Positions 1 through 11,748 are shown, counted from the first letter of the stretch. The stretch is 44,999 bases of DNA from Pseudomonas sp. Ant30-3 (GCF_000690905.1 NZ_JMCL01000058.1:1-44999), one strand, 5' to 3'. Numbers and translations are program-made. Notes: generated by a model from the letters alone, not told the origin.

Positions 1-83
1 CTTGCTCCCGCTGGGCTGCGGAGCGGCCCTAGAATGCTGGGGGTTGCGTCGCAACCCAGCGGGAGCAAGCTCCCTCGCCACAA
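1..83. repeat. REP palindrome, truncated by window edge
   Basis: The first bases (CTTGCTCCCGCTGGG) reappear as the reverse complement at about 55-69, followed by a tail reading CTCCCTCGCCACAA. On the other strand this is the Pseudomonas-type element TTGTGGCGAGGGAGC. The matching outer part of the left arm would lie before base 1, so only part of the pair is present. It sits 25 bases past the stop of the GGDEF/EAL gene. No gene is visible in 1-107. Confidence 0.75.
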
Positions 84-107
84 AAAACTGCTACATCGGA
101 GCGGTAG

Positions 108-1781
108 TTAAACCACCCCGTCCAGGGTGGCCTGCTGACTGCTGCCAAAGCTCAAATACTCGACCAATTCCGCCAACGGCAAAGGCTTGCTGATCAGAAA
201 CCCCTGCACCTGATCGCAACCAAACCCACGCAGCAGATCCAGTTGCTCCGGCGTTTCCACGCCCTCTGCGACCACTTCCAGGTTGAGGTTGTGCGCCAGA
301 TTGATCATCGCGTGAACCAGTTTTCGATTTTCTTCACGCCCTTCCATGCCGCCGACAAAACTCTTGTCGACCTTCAACAAAGCGATCGGCAGGCTGTTGA
401 GGTGCACGAACGATGAAAATCCGGTACCAAAATCGTCCAGGGAAAAACGCACGCCCAGACGTCCGAGGGCGTCCATCGTCTGTTTCACCAGATCACTGCG
501 GCGCATGACCGCTGTTTCGGTCAGTTCAAACTCCAGCCACTGCGCTTCGACACCACGTTCGGCAATCAACCGGCTCAACGTCGACAGCAACTGACTGTCC
601 TGAAATTGCCGGAACGATAGATTGATCGCCATGTGCAACGCCGGCAGCCCGTGTTCGCGCAAGGCCTGCATGTCGCGCAGGGCACGGGATATCACCCAGT
701 AACCGAGGGGCACAATCAGGCCGCTCTGCTCGGCCAGCGGCACGAATTCGCTGGGCGGCAACAAACCACGCTCGGCATGCCGCCAACGCACCAGCGCTTC
801 GAGGCCGACGATCTGCCCGGTCTTCAGATTCAGGCGGGGCTGGTAATGCAGCTCCAGTTCGTCGCGACGCAAAGCCCGGCGCAGTTCGCTCTCGAGATCG
901 GCCATGCTGCGAGCGTTGCGATTGATCCGTTCATTGAAGATATGAAAAGTGCAGCCCTGAGTGCTTTTGGCCTGCTGCATGGCGATGTGCGCATGCCACA
1001 TCAGCGGGTCGGCGCCAGCCTGCGCGCGCGCATGGGCGATGCCCAGACTGGAACCGATCAACAGACTTTCGCCATCGACCCAATAGGGTTCGGCCAAGGC
1101 TTCGGTGATTCTTTCGGCCATCCACTCGGCGCGTTGCGGCGCACGGCGGGTGTCGATCAGCAAAGCAAATTCATCACTGCCCAGCCGCGCCAGTTGATCA
1201 CCCACCTCAAGCTGGCTTTTCAGGCGCGCAACCACTTGCAGAATCAACCGGTCGCCGGCCTGGTGACCGAGGGCGTCGTTGGCGTGGCGGAAGTTGTCGA
1301 GGTCGAGGTGACCAAGCGCCAGACCGCGGCCGTCGTTTTCCGCCAGCCGCGCGGCAAGCAAGGTCTGAAAACCCTGACGATTGGCAATGCCGGTCAAGGG
1401 ATCCTGCTCGGCCAGACGTTGCAGGGTGTGTTCCAGCAATCCGCGTTCACGCACATGGCGCAGACAACGGCGCAACATGCCCGGATCCAGGTGATCGCGC
1501 ACCAGCCAGTCACTGACGCCAACGGGCGGCGCTGGCGGCTCGTGTTCCAGCAGCAATACCGTCGGCAGACTGCAGCGGCCGGGAGCCGGCTGAAGTTCGG
1601 GTAACGTCAACAACACCGCGTTGCGGTTGTCATCGAACAGAGTGCTGACCGACTCCCAGCTCGGCGCGCTGATAAGCACGGCCGAGCTCCCCATCGGAGC
1701 CAGACACTCGCGCAACAACGCTGCCCACGCTGGCTCTTCGGCCAGTAGCAGCAAACGCAAGGGTTCGACAGGCGTAGACAA
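108..1781 (-). CDS. GGDEF/EAL c-di-GMP protein, probably a phosphodiesterase (ProE-like)
   Basis: A 557-residue cytoplasmic protein with three parts. Residues 1-115 look like a receiver fold, but the strand that should end in the phosphate-accepting Asp reads AVLLTLPEL, so phosphorylation is unlikely. Residues 120-285 are a GGDEF domain whose signature is GSDEF at 201-205, and the RxxD inhibitory site is replaced by EVGD. Residues 295-545 are an EAL domain with intact signature (EAL at 328-330), the ELTET, DDFGTGFSS and VVAEGVET motifs. I infer c-di-GMP hydrolysis as the main activity. Its place directly beside rep matches P. aeruginosa PA5295, which I recall as the phosphodiesterase ProE; that link rests on synteny and memory. 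It is divergent from rep with 261 bp between them, where an imperfect hairpin (1812-1831) is the only structure I noticed. Confidence 0.9.
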   Translation of the reverse strand: MSTPVEPLRLLLLAEEPAWAALLRECLAPMGSSAVLISAPSWESVSTLFDDNRNAVLLTLPELQPAPGRCSLPTVLLLEHEPPAPPVGVSDWLVRDHLDPGMLRRCLRHVRERGLLEHTLQRLAEQDPLTGIANRQGFQTLLAARLAENDGRGLALGHLDLDNFRHANDALGHQAGDRLILQVVARLKSQLEVGDQLARLGSDEFALLIDTRRAPQRAEWMAERITEALAEPYWVDGESLLIGSSLGIAHARAQAGADPLMWHAHIAMQQAKSTQGCTFHIFNERINRNARSMADLESELRRALRRDELELHYQPRLNLKTGQIVGLEALVRWRHAERGLLPPSEFVPLAEQSGLIVPLGYWVISRALRDMQALREHGLPALHMAINLSFRQFQDSQLLSTLSRLIAERGVEAQWLEFELTETAVMRRSDLVKQTMDALGRLGVRFSLDDFGTGFSSFVHLNSLPIALLKVDKSFVGGMEGREENRKLVHAMINLAHNLNLEVVAEGVETPEQLDLLRGFGCDQVQGFLISKPLPLAELVEYLSFGSSQQATLDGVV

Positions 1782-2042
1782 GCTAGCTCCCTAGACTCTG
1801 CAGTGAGGTGGGTAGCGGAATATGCCGCTACACCTACCTACGACCAAACGACATCAGTGATCAAACAAGGCCTTTGTATCTCGAATCGCGAACATTAGCC
1901 GCAAATTCGTGCGTATCCTGCGTGAAAGTAGCAAAACCGGCAAATATAGATCGCAAGTTGCGTCACAAGTCGGAGAGAGCAGCACAATTCGCTGAGCCTG
2001 TTAAAATGCCGGCCCATTTCGCAAACGACTCCCTGATTCCGT

Positions 2043-4693
<2,651 letters not shown>

Positions 4694-4712
4694 AGCCACA
4701 CCGCATAACCCT

Positions 4713-4802
4713 TGTAGGAGTGAGCCTGCTCGCGATTGCGGTGTATTAGTCACCGAAGATGTCGACTGATACACCGCAATCGCGAGCAGGCTCACTCCTA
4801 CA
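4713..4802. repeat. REP doublet (REPIN) between convergent genes
   Basis: Two inverted copies of TGTAGGAGTGAGCCTGCTCG continuing into CGATTGCGGTGTAT flank a short centre, so the whole 90 bp can fold into one long hairpin. It lies between the converging xpt and acetyl-CoA hydrolase genes and may act as a transcript 3' end. Confidence 0.88.
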
Positions 4803-4821
4803 TTTGCTTTTGGGTGGCCAA

Positions 4822-6744
4822 TTATTGCGCGGTGGCTTTGAGGCCGGTCAGCAACAATCGCTGAAACAGGTCCTCCTTCAGTCCATCAGGATGGGTGAGC
4901 TGCATCCGCTCAAGGTGCGCAGGAAACTCCGAGGGCTCCGGTGCATCCAGTGCCGCTTTGCCCAATTCCAGAATCTCCGTGAGCTTGAATTTGCTCTTCA
5001 GCCAGTTCAGCGCGCGCAGCAGATCCCGCTCTTCCACTGTGAAATCACAACCCAGCGGGTACTCAGGAAACAGGTTCGGATGTTGCGCCTGAATGCTCTG
5101 CAACCGCTCCGGATGGTTATCCGCGAAGCGCGGATCGAGGCGGAAGTTTTTCGGCAATTTGCCGACAGCTTGCGCCTGCTCGATCAAACCCGACTGGAAC
5201 CGTGAATCGCTGATGTTCAGCAACGCTTCGATCACGGCTGCATCGGTTTTGCCGCGCAGATCGGCGATGCCGTATTCGGTGACCACGATGTCGCGCAAGT
5301 GCCGCGGGATCGTGCAATGGCCGTACTCCCAAACGATATTGGAGCTGACCTCGCCGCCCGCCTCGCGCCAGCTGCGCAACAGCAGGATCGAGCGTGCACC
5401 TTCCAGCGCGTGGCCTTGGGCGACGAAGTTGTATTGCCCGCCGACACCGCTGAGCACCCGCCCGTCTTCCAACTGATCGGCGACCCCGGCGCCCAGCAGT
5501 GTCATGGTGAACACTGTGTTGATGAACCGCGCATCCAGACGCTGCAGACGCTTGAGTTCTTCCTGCCCGTAAAGCTCATTGATGTAGCTGATGCGGGTCA
5601 TGTTGAATTCGAGCCGTTTGCTTTGTGGCAATTCGCGCAGGCGTTCATAGAAAGTCCGCGGCCCGAGGAAGAACCCACCGTGCACCGAGATGCCATCGGT
5701 TTGCGCGGCCTCGTCGAGGGTACCGGCGTTCGCCTGTTGCTGGGTCGGCACGTCCGGGTAGACCTTGCGCCGGATGATCCCGGCATCGGCCAGCACCAGC
5801 AAGCCGTTGACGAACATTTCACTGCAGCCATAAAGGCCTTTGGCGAACGGTTCGACGCCACCTTCGCGATCGATCAATTGCGCCCACTGGCTGAGATTGA
5901 TGTCCGCCAGCAACGCTTTATAGCCGGCGTTATCGGCCTGCCGCGCGAGCAATGCTGCGGTCAGCGCGTCGCCCATGGAGCCAATGCCGATCTGCAGCGT
6001 GCCACCGTCGCGCACCAGCGTGCTGGCGTGCAGCCCGATGAAATGATCCTGAAATCCCACCGGCATGTTCGGCGTGGAAAACAGCGTGCTGCTGTCCTTT
6101 TCATCGATCAGCAGGTCGAAGCCGTCGATGCCGATTTCGGCGTCGCCCGGCATGTAGGGCAAGTCGTTATGGACTTGGCCGACCACCAGAATCGTCTCCC
6201 CTGCCGCCCGACGTTTTTCGATCATCGGCAACAGATCAAGGGTGATGTCCGGGTTGCAACTCAGGCTGAAGCGATCAGGGTGTTCGCTGTGGCTGGCGAC
6301 CAATTGCGCTACAAGGTTCAACCCTGCCGCGTTGATGTCTCGGGCGGCGTGGCTGTAATTGCTGCTTACGTAATCCTGTTGAGCGGATGCGCTGTTGAGC
6401 AGGCTGCCAGGCAACATGAAAAACTGCTGAACCTGAATGTTCGGCGGCAAGTTGTCTTTGTGCAGTCCGGAAAGAAACTCCAGCTCCGGGTAGTCGCCAT
6501 AGACACGTTCGATAAACGGCTCGATGAAGCGCTTCTGCAGACCGTCGCCTAAAGAAGGACGTCCGAGGCACAGCGCTGTGTAGATCGTCAGCTGCCGCTC
6601 GGGCAGTTGCGCAATGCGACGATAAAGCGCGTTGACGAAGTGATTGGGTTTGCCCAACCCGAGAGGCAGGCCCATGTGGATATGCGCCGGCAGCCGCTCC
6701 AGCACATCATCGACCGCCTGTTCGATAGAACACAGCTGCACCAT
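4822..6744 (-). CDS. acetyl-CoA hydrolase/transferase family protein
   Basis: A 640-residue protein of the acetyl-CoA hydrolase/CoA-transferase family (class I CoA-transferase folds in tandem). The C-terminal domain is recognisable from FVLSGVGGQYNFV-like text (VLSGVGGQYNFVAQ), the segment SSNIVWEYGHCTIPRHLRDIVVTEYGIADLRGKT, and the following short helices. Substrate cannot be read from sequence: acetate/succinyl-CoA exchange or acyl-CoA hydrolysis are both possible. At about 640 residues it is longer than the roughly 500-residue SucC/ScaCT-type enzymes, matching the long Pseudomonas paralogue. The start has a strong GGAGGATC ribosome site six bases upstream. It is a single-gene unit converging on xpt. 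Confidence 0.85.
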   Translation of the reverse strand: MVQLCSIEQAVDDVLERLPAHIHMGLPLGLGKPNHFVNALYRRIAQLPERQLTIYTALCLGRPSLGDGLQKRFIEPFIERVYGDYPELEFLSGLHKDNLPPNIQVQQFFMLPGSLLNSASAQQDYVSSNYSHAARDINAAGLNLVAQLVASHSEHPDRFSLSCNPDITLDLLPMIEKRRAAGETILVVGQVHNDLPYMPGDAEIGIDGFDLLIDEKDSSTLFSTPNMPVGFQDHFIGLHASTLVRDGGTLQIGIGSMGDALTAALLARQADNAGYKALLADINLSQWAQLIDREGGVEPFAKGLYGCSEMFVNGLLVLADAGIIRRKVYPDVPTQQQANAGTLDEAAQTDGISVHGGFFLGPRTFYERLRELPQSKRLEFNMTRISYINELYGQEELKRLQRLDARFINTVFTMTLLGAGVADQLEDGRVLSGVGGQYNFVAQGHALEGARSILLLRSWREAGGEVSSNIVWEYGHCTIPRHLRDIVVTEYGIADLRGKTDAAVIEALLNISDSRFQSGLIEQAQAVGKLPKNFRLDPRFADNHPERLQSIQAQHPNLFPEYPLGCDFTVEERDLLRALNWLKSKFKLTEILELGKAALDAPEPSEFPAHLERMQLTHPDGLKEDLFQRLLLTGLKATAQ

Positions 6745-6872
6745 CTGATCCTCCCTTGCATTCCGTGAATTGGGGTTGGACCGAGCTTGCCGCGTCTTTG
6801 CTGCATTGAACAGTCTCGGGCACTCAATTGCACAAAAACATTGCAGGAGCGGCGTGTCGATACAGCTGGCGC

Positions 6873-6898
6873 AAAAAAGCCGCTCGAGAGCGGCCTTT
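6873..6898 (-). terminator. Rho-independent terminator of the cytochrome c5 gene
   Basis: Read on the minus strand this is a perfect stem GCCGCT-CTCG-AGCGGC followed by six T residues. It lies 16 bases past the cytochrome stop codon. Confidence 0.88.
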
Positions 6899-6913
6899 GT
6901 TGAGCATGAAGGC

Positions 6914-7339
6914 TTATTTCAAGCCGGACATTTTCTCGATGGCCGCTTTCAGATCGGCGTCGGTGCAATCGGCACAGGTACCTTTTGGCGGCATGGCATT
7001 GATACCGGAGATCGCTTTGGCGAGCAGACCGTCAATACCACCTTCCTTTTTGGAGCGCTCGCCCCAGGCGGCGGCATCACCCACTTTCGGCGCGCCCAAC
7101 AGGCCGGTGCCGTGGCAAGCGTTGCAGTGTTTTGCAATCACGGAATCAGGAGTTTTGGCATCACCGCCGCCTACCGACGCAACGACTTCCATGCCTTTGC
7201 ACTCTTGACCCGTCACGCAAACCTGGCCGACGGGCGCAAGGCGTTTGGCAATATCGTCATTAGTCGCAGCTTGAGCGCTGACAGCCCAAAGGGCCAGTAC
7301 GGTTGCTGGTGCAGCCAGCATTTTCATAATTAGGTTCAC
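6914..7339 (-). CDS. cytochrome c5 family protein
   Basis: A 141-residue secreted monohaem c-type cytochrome. A signal peptide (ending SAQA, residues 1-24) is followed by the haem site CNACH near residue 72, the axial-ligand Met in NAMPPKG, and the TCADC cysteine pair after it that marks the c5 family. Another cysteine pair (VCVTGQEC) precedes the haem. It probably shuttles electrons in the periplasm; it corresponds in position to the P. aeruginosa gene called cycB. The start appears to be GTG at 7339: GAGGG lies seven bases before it, whereas the first ATG (7327) would have no well-placed ribosome site. It has its own terminator. Confidence 0.9.
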   Translation of the reverse strand: MNLIMKMLAAPATVLALWAVSAQAATNDDIAKRLAPVGQVCVTGQECKGMEVVASVGGGDAKTPDSVIAKHCNACHGTGLLGAPKVGDAAAWGERSKKEGGIDGLLAKAISGINAMPPKGTCADCTDADLKAAIEKMSGLK

Positions 7340-7428
7340 GCGTTCACCCTCAATGGTGGCTAGTCACGCCTACGGCCACGGTTCGCAGGCGGGCGCAAGT
7401 ATAGCGGTAAGCCCGCCGCACTGAAACA

Positions 7429-7447
7429 ACCCCAAAGTCGAAGGGGT
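7429..7447 (-). terminator. weak hairpin downstream of the PauR-like gene
   Basis: On the minus strand ACCCC and GGGGT can pair around a nine-base loop and are followed by TGTTT. It is 60 bases past the regulator's stop. The stem is short, so terminator function is only possible. Confidence 0.3.
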
Positions 7448-7508
7448 CTTGTTGCCCGGCGGTAAATCGGTTCGGGCGCCTTGATGATGCTGCAGGACGC
7501 CTCTTCTG

Positions 7509-8057
7509 TCAGAAATTCGCCGGTGTGGCTGCGCTGATTAGCCGCGCTGGCACATCGAACGGATTGCGGAAACGGTGCGGCTTGCTGCTTTCAAAGTAGT
7601 AGCTGTCGCCCGCTTCGAGCACAAAAGTTTCCAGCCCGACCACCAGTTCAAGACGACCCTCCACCAGAATTCCGGTTTCCTCGCCCTCATGGGTGAGCAT
7701 CTCGTCACCGGTGTCGGCGCCTGGCGGGTAGATTTCATTGAGGAACGCGATGGCCCGGCTCGGGTGCGCCCGGCCGACCAGTTTCATGGTCACGGCACCG
7801 TCGGAAATGTCGATCAGCTCGTTGGCTTTATAGACGATCTGAGTTGGCGTTTCCTGCAGGATTTCTTCGGAAAAGAACTCGACCATGGACATGGGAATCC
7901 CGCCTAACACTTTGCGCAGCGAGCTGATCGAGGGGCTGACGCTGTTTTTCTCGATCATCGAAATAGTGCTGTTGGTGACGCCCGCACGTTTGGCGAGTTC
8001 ACGCTGCGAAAGGCCTTTGAGCTTACGGATGGATTGCAGTCGTTCACCGACGTCCAA
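7509..8057 (-). CDS. pauR: XRE-cupin transcriptional regulator, PauR/PuuR type
   Basis: A 182-residue regulator. Residues 5-60 form an XRE helix-turn-helix (LKGLSQRELAKRAGVTNSTISMIEK), and residues 105-180 a small cupin domain (HEGEETGILVEGRLEL, then DSYYFESSKPHRFRN). This is the architecture of PuuR and of P. aeruginosa PauR, the polyamine-catabolism repressor, which also lies beside dadX. The name rests on that context and on domain order. The start is TTG at 8057, with GGAGG eight bases before it; no in-frame ATG fits. An inverted repeat lies just upstream and could be its own operator. Polyamine genes elsewhere in this window (FAD oxidoreductase, aldehyde dehydrogenase) are plausible targets. 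Confidence 0.85.
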   Translation of the reverse strand: MDVGERLQSIRKLKGLSQRELAKRAGVTNSTISMIEKNSVSPSISSLRKVLGGIPMSMVEFFSEEILQETPTQIVYKANELIDISDGAVTMKLVGRAHPSRAIAFLNEIYPPGADTGDEMLTHEGEETGILVEGRLELVVGLETFVLEAGDSYYFESSKPHRFRNPFDVPARLISAATPANF

Positions 8058-8080
8058 TGCTTGCGCCTCCAGGGATTCAG

Positions 8081-8131
8081 GTTGTTGGAATATTGAGCGT
8101 TATCATGGCGACAGCGTTCAGTATTTACAAC
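8081..8131 (-). promoter_or_regulatory. inverted repeat upstream of the PauR-like gene
   Basis: GTTGT at 8081-8085 and ACAAC at 8127-8131 enclose a second pair of arms, AATATTGAGCG (8089-8099) and CGTTCAGTATT (8115-8125), which match at 9 of 11 positions when one is reversed. The repeat lies 24-74 bases before the TTG start. This is where a self-repressing operator would be expected, but the link to PauR is inference. Confidence 0.45.
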
Positions 8132-8185
8132 ACTTGGGCCTGAATCCTGTTCAGTGAGGCGACTGTCAGTCGGCGCGGCCTGCCG

Positions 8186-9259
8186 TCAGCCCTCGGAATA
8201 GAGCATTGGCACCCGGCGCAGGTTACAGAAAATCTGATAAGGAATAGTGTCGGCCGCAGCGGCTACGTCACTGGCGAGGATGTTTTTGCCCCACAACTCG
8301 ACGGTCGAACCCAGACCCGCTTGCGGCACATCGGTTAAATCGATACAGAGCATGTCCATCGACACGCGACCGATCAGTTGGCTGCGCTGGCCGGCGACCA
8401 GCACCGGCGTACCGGTCGGCGCCTGACGCGGGTAGCCATCGGCATACCCCATCGCCACTACACCTACGCGCATTGGCTTGGGCGTGATGAACTTGGCGCC
8501 GTAACCAATCGGCTCTCCGGCCGGCAGTTCACGGACGCAAATCACTTTCGATTCCAGCGTCATCACCGGCTGCAGCCGGGAGGCCACATCGTTGGTCTCT
8601 TCAAACGGCGTGGCACCGTAAAGCATGATGCCGGGGCGCACCCAATCGCTGTGAATCTGCGGCCAACCGAGCACGGCGGGCGAGTTGCGCAAACTGACCT
8701 CGGCCGTCAAACCCTGACGTGCTGCTTCAAACACGGCGACTTGCTCGGCACTCGACTGGCAGTGCAGCTCATCGGCGCGGGCAAAGTGGCTCATCAGCAC
8801 AACCTTCGCAGCCTTGCCGCTGGTCAGCAGCCGTTGATAGGCGGCCTGATAGTCCTTGGGGTGCAGACCCACGCGATGCATGCCCGAATCGAGCTTGAGC
8901 CAGACGGTGATCGGCGCCCTCAGCGCCGACTTCTCGATGGCTTCGAGTTGCCACAGCGAATGCACAACGCACCACAAATCATGCTCGACGATCAGCGCCA
9001 GCTCATCGGCTTCGAAGAACCCTTCAAGCAACAGCACCGGTGCGCGAATACCGGCAGCGCGCAGTTCAAGGGCCTCTTCGATACAGGCGACAGCGAAACC
9101 ATCTGCATCGGGCTCCAGCGCTTGGGCGCAACGCAACGCACCATGGCCGTAAGCGTCTGCCTTGATCACCGCGAGCGCTTTGGCCCCGGTGATTTCACGG
9201 GCGATTCGGTAGTTGTGACGCAGGGCTTGGAGGTCGATCAGGGCACGGGCTGGACGCAT
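8186..9259 (-). CDS. dadX: alanine racemase, catabolic
   Basis: A 357-residue PLP-dependent fold-type III racemase that interconverts L- and D-alanine. The PLP lysine is in [12 protein letters not shown] (K33), the second catalytic Tyr in [10 protein letters not shown] near residue 255, and the C-terminal domain carries [13 protein letters not shown]. The full family length is present. Its position in the dadR-dadA-ridA-dadX array shows it is the catabolic enzyme feeding D-alanine to DadA, rather than the wall-biosynthetic Alr. The ribosome site is weak. A terminator-like hairpin separates it from the upstream RidA-family gene, so its transcription may depend on readthrough or a separate promoter. 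Confidence 0.93.
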   Translation of the reverse strand: MRPARALIDLQALRHNYRIAREITGAKALAVIKADAYGHGALRCAQALEPDADGFAVACIEEALELRAAGIRAPVLLLEGFFEADELALIVEHDLWCVVHSLWQLEAIEKSALRAPITVWLKLDSGMHRVGLHPKDYQAAYQRLLTSGKAAKVVLMSHFARADELHCQSSAEQVAVFEAARQGLTAEVSLRNSPAVLGWPQIHSDWVRPGIMLYGATPFEETNDVASRLQPVMTLESKVICVRELPAGEPIGYGAKFITPKPMRVGVVAMGYADGYPRQAPTGTPVLVAGQRSQLIGRVSMDMLCIDLTDVPQAGLGSTVELWGKNILASDVAAAADTIPYQIFCNLRRVPMLYSEG

Positions 9260-9287
9260 GGCGGCAGGCTTCTAGACGGTCGATGAA

Positions 9288-9335
9288 ATAAAAAACCGGC
9301 GCTGGCTGACGGCATCAACCACCAACAGCGCCGGG
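9288..9335 (-). terminator. terminator between ridA-like gene and dadX
   Basis: On the minus strand CCGGCGCTG (9 bp) pairs with CAGCGCCGG around a loop of about 21 bases and is followed by TTTTTTATTT. It lies 22 bases past the stop of the RidA-family gene and 28 bases before dadX. Confidence 0.75.
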
Positions 9336-9357
9336 AGAGGGATCTTTGCGACAGGTT

Positions 9358-9711
9358 TTATGGCAGAGCGGCTACAACCGACAGCTCGACCAGGATTTCC
9401 GGTTCGCATAGCTTCGACTCGACCGTTGCACGAGCCGGGGCTACGCCTTTAGGCAGCCATTTGTCCCAGACCACGTTCATGCCGGCGAAGTGCGCGTCGA
9501 TGTCTTTCAGGTAGATCGTCACCGACAACAAACGGCTCTTGTCGGTACCGGCCAGGTCGAGCAAACGCTCGATATTGGCAAGGGTTTCACGGGTCTGCTG
9601 TTCAATCCCGGCGCTCATGTCATCGCCGACTTGCCCGGCCAGGTACACGGTGCCGCTGTGGATAACGATCTGGCTCATGCGCTCATTGGTGAGCTGGCGC
9701 TGGATTGACAT
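9358..9711 (-). CDS. RidA family (YjgF/YER057c/UK114) protein
   Basis: A 117-residue Rid-superfamily protein. The conserved arginine that binds the substrate carboxylate is in APARATVE and the late glutamate in ILVELSV, so enamine/imine hydrolysis is plausible. Located between dadA and dadX, it likely removes the reactive imine released when DadA oxidises D-amino acids. The start at 9711 overlaps the end of dadA by 29 bases; AGGAG ten bases upstream, inside dadA, supports it. A second Met at residue 12 would avoid the overlap but has no ribosome site. It is a different subgroup from the canonical ridA at 38.8 kb. Confidence 0.88.
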   Translation of the reverse strand: MSIQRQLTNERMSQIVIHSGTVYLAGQVGDDMSAGIEQQTRETLANIERLLDLAGTDKSRLLSVTIYLKDIDAHFAGMNVVWDKWLPKGVAPARATVESKLCEPEILVELSVVAALP

Positions 9712-10987
9712 GTTTTGCGGACTCCTGAATTTTGCTGCCGTAACGGGAAATATCGAGACCTTCTGCGCTGATCTGCGGCGATTTTTTCGCCATCAGATCG
9801 GCCAGCAAACGGCCGGAACCGCAAGCCATGGTCCAGCCGAGCGTGCCATGACCGGTGTTCAGGAACAGGTTGCTGAATGGCGTCGCGCCAACGATGGGCG
9901 TGCCGTCTGGCGTAGTCGGCCGCAGACCGGTCCAGAAACTCGCCTGAGCCAGATCGCCGCCCTGAGGATAGAGATCGTTGACGATCATCTCCAGGGTTTC
10001 ACGTCGACGCGGGTTCAGCGACAGGTCAAACCCGGCTATCTCGGCCATGCCGCCGACGCGGATACGGTTGTCGAAACGGGTGATCGCGACCTTGTAGGTT
10101 TCGTCGAGAATGGTCGAGGTCGGCGCCATCGCCGGGTTGGTGATCGGCACGGTTAGCGAGTAACCCTTGAGCGGATACACCGGCGCCTTGATGCCCAGCG
10201 GCCTGAGCAACTGCGGCGAGTAGCTGCCGAGCGCCAGCACGTAGCGGTCGGCGGTTTCCAGTTTGCCGTCGATCCAGACGCCGTTGATGCGATCACCAGC
10301 GAAGTCGAGGCGCTGAATGTCCTGGCCATATCGGAACTGCACGCCGAGTTTGACGGCCATTTCGGCCAGGCGCGTGGTGAACATCTGGCAGTCGCCGGTC
10401 TGATCGTTCGGCAGACGCAAAGCTCCTGCGAGGATATCGGTAACGCTGGCCAGCGCCGGTTCAACGCGGGCAATACCGGCGCGGTCGAGCAGTTCGAAGG
10501 GCACACCGGACTCTTTCAATACGGCGATGTCTTTCGCGGCGCCATCGAGCTGCGCCTGGGTGCGGAACAGTTGCGTAGTGCCGAGACTGCGGCCTTCGTA
10601 GGCAATGCCGGTTTCAGCACGCAGTTCGTCGAGGCAGTCGCGGCTGTACTCGGACAGGCGGACCATGCGCTCCTTGTTTACCGCATAACGGCTGGCAGTA
10701 CAGTTGCGCAGCATCTGCGCCATCCACAGGTACTGGTCAATGTCGGCCGTGGCCTTGATCGCCAGCGGTGCATGACGCTGCAGCAGCCACTTGATGGCCT
10801 TGAACGGCACGCCCGGCGCGGCCCACGGTGAGGCATACCCCGGCGACACCTGCCCGGCGTTGGCGAAACTGGTCTCCATGCCGGCGGCGGGCTGCCGGTC
10901 CACTACCACGACTTCAAACCCGGCACGCGCCAGATAATAAGCACTGGTGGTGCCGATAACGCCGCTACCCAAGACCATAACGCGCAT
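9683..10987 (-). CDS. dadA: D-amino acid dehydrogenase, small subunit
   Basis: A 434-residue FAD-dependent DAO-family dehydrogenase that oxidises D-alanine and other D-amino acids to 2-oxo acids, passing electrons to the respiratory chain. The dinucleotide-binding motif is [16 protein letters not shown] at residues 5-20, then [20 protein letters not shown], and the C-terminal [20 protein letters not shown] is typical. Length matches DadA (432-434). GAGGGAT seven bases upstream supports the start. It is divergent from dadR, which is known in Pseudomonas to activate dadAX in response to alanine. Confidence 0.96.
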   Translation of the reverse strand: MRVMVLGSGVIGTTSAYYLARAGFEVVVVDRQPAAGMETSFANAGQVSPGYASPWAAPGVPFKAIKWLLQRHAPLAIKATADIDQYLWMAQMLRNCTASRYAVNKERMVRLSEYSRDCLDELRAETGIAYEGRSLGTTQLFRTQAQLDGAAKDIAVLKESGVPFELLDRAGIARVEPALASVTDILAGALRLPNDQTGDCQMFTTRLAEMAVKLGVQFRYGQDIQRLDFAGDRINGVWIDGKLETADRYVLALGSYSPQLLRPLGIKAPVYPLKGYSLTVPITNPAMAPTSTILDETYKVAITRFDNRIRVGGMAEIAGFDLSLNPRRRETLEMIVNDLYPQGGDLAQASFWTGLRPTTPDGTPIVGATPFSNLFLNTGHGTLGWTMACGSGRLLADLMAKKSPQISAEGLDISRYGSKIQESAKHVNPAPAHQ

Positions 10988-11066
10988 TTTGTATCCCTCA
11001 TCGCGGCTCGCCGCTGACGTTTGTTGTTCAGACCGTAGATGTGGGCAGTGTAAAAAAGATTAGCCA

Positions 11067-11088
11067 GTGCTTTTCACTATATAAGCAC
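11067..11088. promoter_or_regulatory. inverted repeat in the dadA-dadR divergent region
   Basis: GTGCTT (11067-11072) and AAGCAC (11083-11088) form a perfect inverted repeat with an AT-rich centre of ten bases, the general look of an Lrp/AsnC-type site. It lies about 80 bases before dadA and 55 before dadR. Binding by DadR is inferred. Confidence 0.4.
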
Positions 11089-11142
11089 CTATATTTGGCG
11101 ACAATTCTCGGCAAAAACGCTTTTCACGGAGGCGCATCCCCT

Positions 11143-11631
11143 ATGCGGACCAACACTCAGACCAAACGTGAGCTGGACAAGATCGACCGCAATATCCTGC
11201 GCATCCTGCAAGCGGACGGACGCATTTCCTTCACCGAGCTGGGAGAAAAGGTCGGTCTCTCGACCACGCCTTGCACCGAGCGGGTACGCCGCCTCGAGCG
11301 TGAAGGGATCATCATGGGCTATAACGCCCGGCTGAACCCGCAGCACCTCAAGGGTAGTCTGCTGGTGTTCGTCGAGATCAGCCTCGACTACAAATCCGGC
11401 GATACTTTCGAAGAGTTCCGACGCGCGGTGCTGAAACTGCCGCATGTACTGGAATGCCACCTGGTGTCAGGGGATTTCGATTATCTGGTGAAAGCGCGTA
11501 TTTCCGAGATGGCTTCGTACCGCAAATTGCTGGGCGACATTTTGCTCAAGCTGCCCCATGTGCGCGAGTCCAAGAGCTATATCGTGATGGAAGAGGTGAA
11601 AGAGAGCTTGAGTTTGCCGATTCCGGATTGA
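11143..11631 (+). CDS. dadR: Lrp/AsnC-type transcriptional regulator DadR
   Basis: A 162-residue feast/famine regulator. Residues 8-65 form a winged HTH (LDKIDRNILRILQADGRISFTELGEKVGLSTTPCTERVRRLE), and residues 75-150 an AsnC ligand-binding (RAM) domain including VSGDFDYLVKARI. This is the alanine-responsive activator of the divergent dadA operon. The frame is open 34 codons further up, but the ATG at 11143 has GGAGG ten bases upstream and gives the normal family length. A REP pair follows the stop. Confidence 0.94.
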   Translation: MRTNTQTKRELDKIDRNILRILQADGRISFTELGEKVGLSTTPCTERVRRLEREGIIMGYNARLNPQHLKGSLLVFVEISLDYKSGDTFEEFRRAVLKLPHVLECHLVSGDFDYLVKARISEMASYRKLLGDILLKLPHVRESKSYIVMEEVKESLSLPIPD

Positions 11632-11656
11632 GACAGTTGTCGATTTTGAGGGCCTA

Positions 11657-11721
11657 TTCGCGAGCAAGCCCGCTCCCACAGTTGGAATGCGTTTCAATGT
11701 GGGAACGGGCTTGCTCGCGAA
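11657..11721. repeat. REP doublet (REPIN) between convergent genes
   Basis: TTCGCGAGCAAGCCCGCTC-CCACA is followed after 17 bases by its near-perfect reverse complement, giving a 65-base hairpin between dadR and the YkgJ-like gene. Confidence 0.9.
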
Positions 11722-11748
11722 GGCAGCCGACCCGGTCTAACTGAAGAA

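Noticed and set aside
1805..1844. Hairpin GTAGCGG / CCGCTAC between the GGDEF/EAL gene and rep, considered as a terminator
   Set aside because: It lies at the 5' ends of two divergent genes and has no T tract. It may be regulatory, but I could not support a role.
4713..4802. REP arrays considered as a CRISPR array
   Set aside because: Each element is one inverted pair with no regular direct repeats or spacers, and no cas genes are present.
5299..6552. A 417-codon open frame opposite the acetyl-CoA hydrolase-like gene
   Set aside because: It is antisense to a well recognised protein and has shadow-type composition.
9676..9678. An alternative start of the RidA-family protein at its Met12, just after dadA ends
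   Set aside because: It avoids the overlap but has no ribosome site, while AGGAG precedes the start at 9711.
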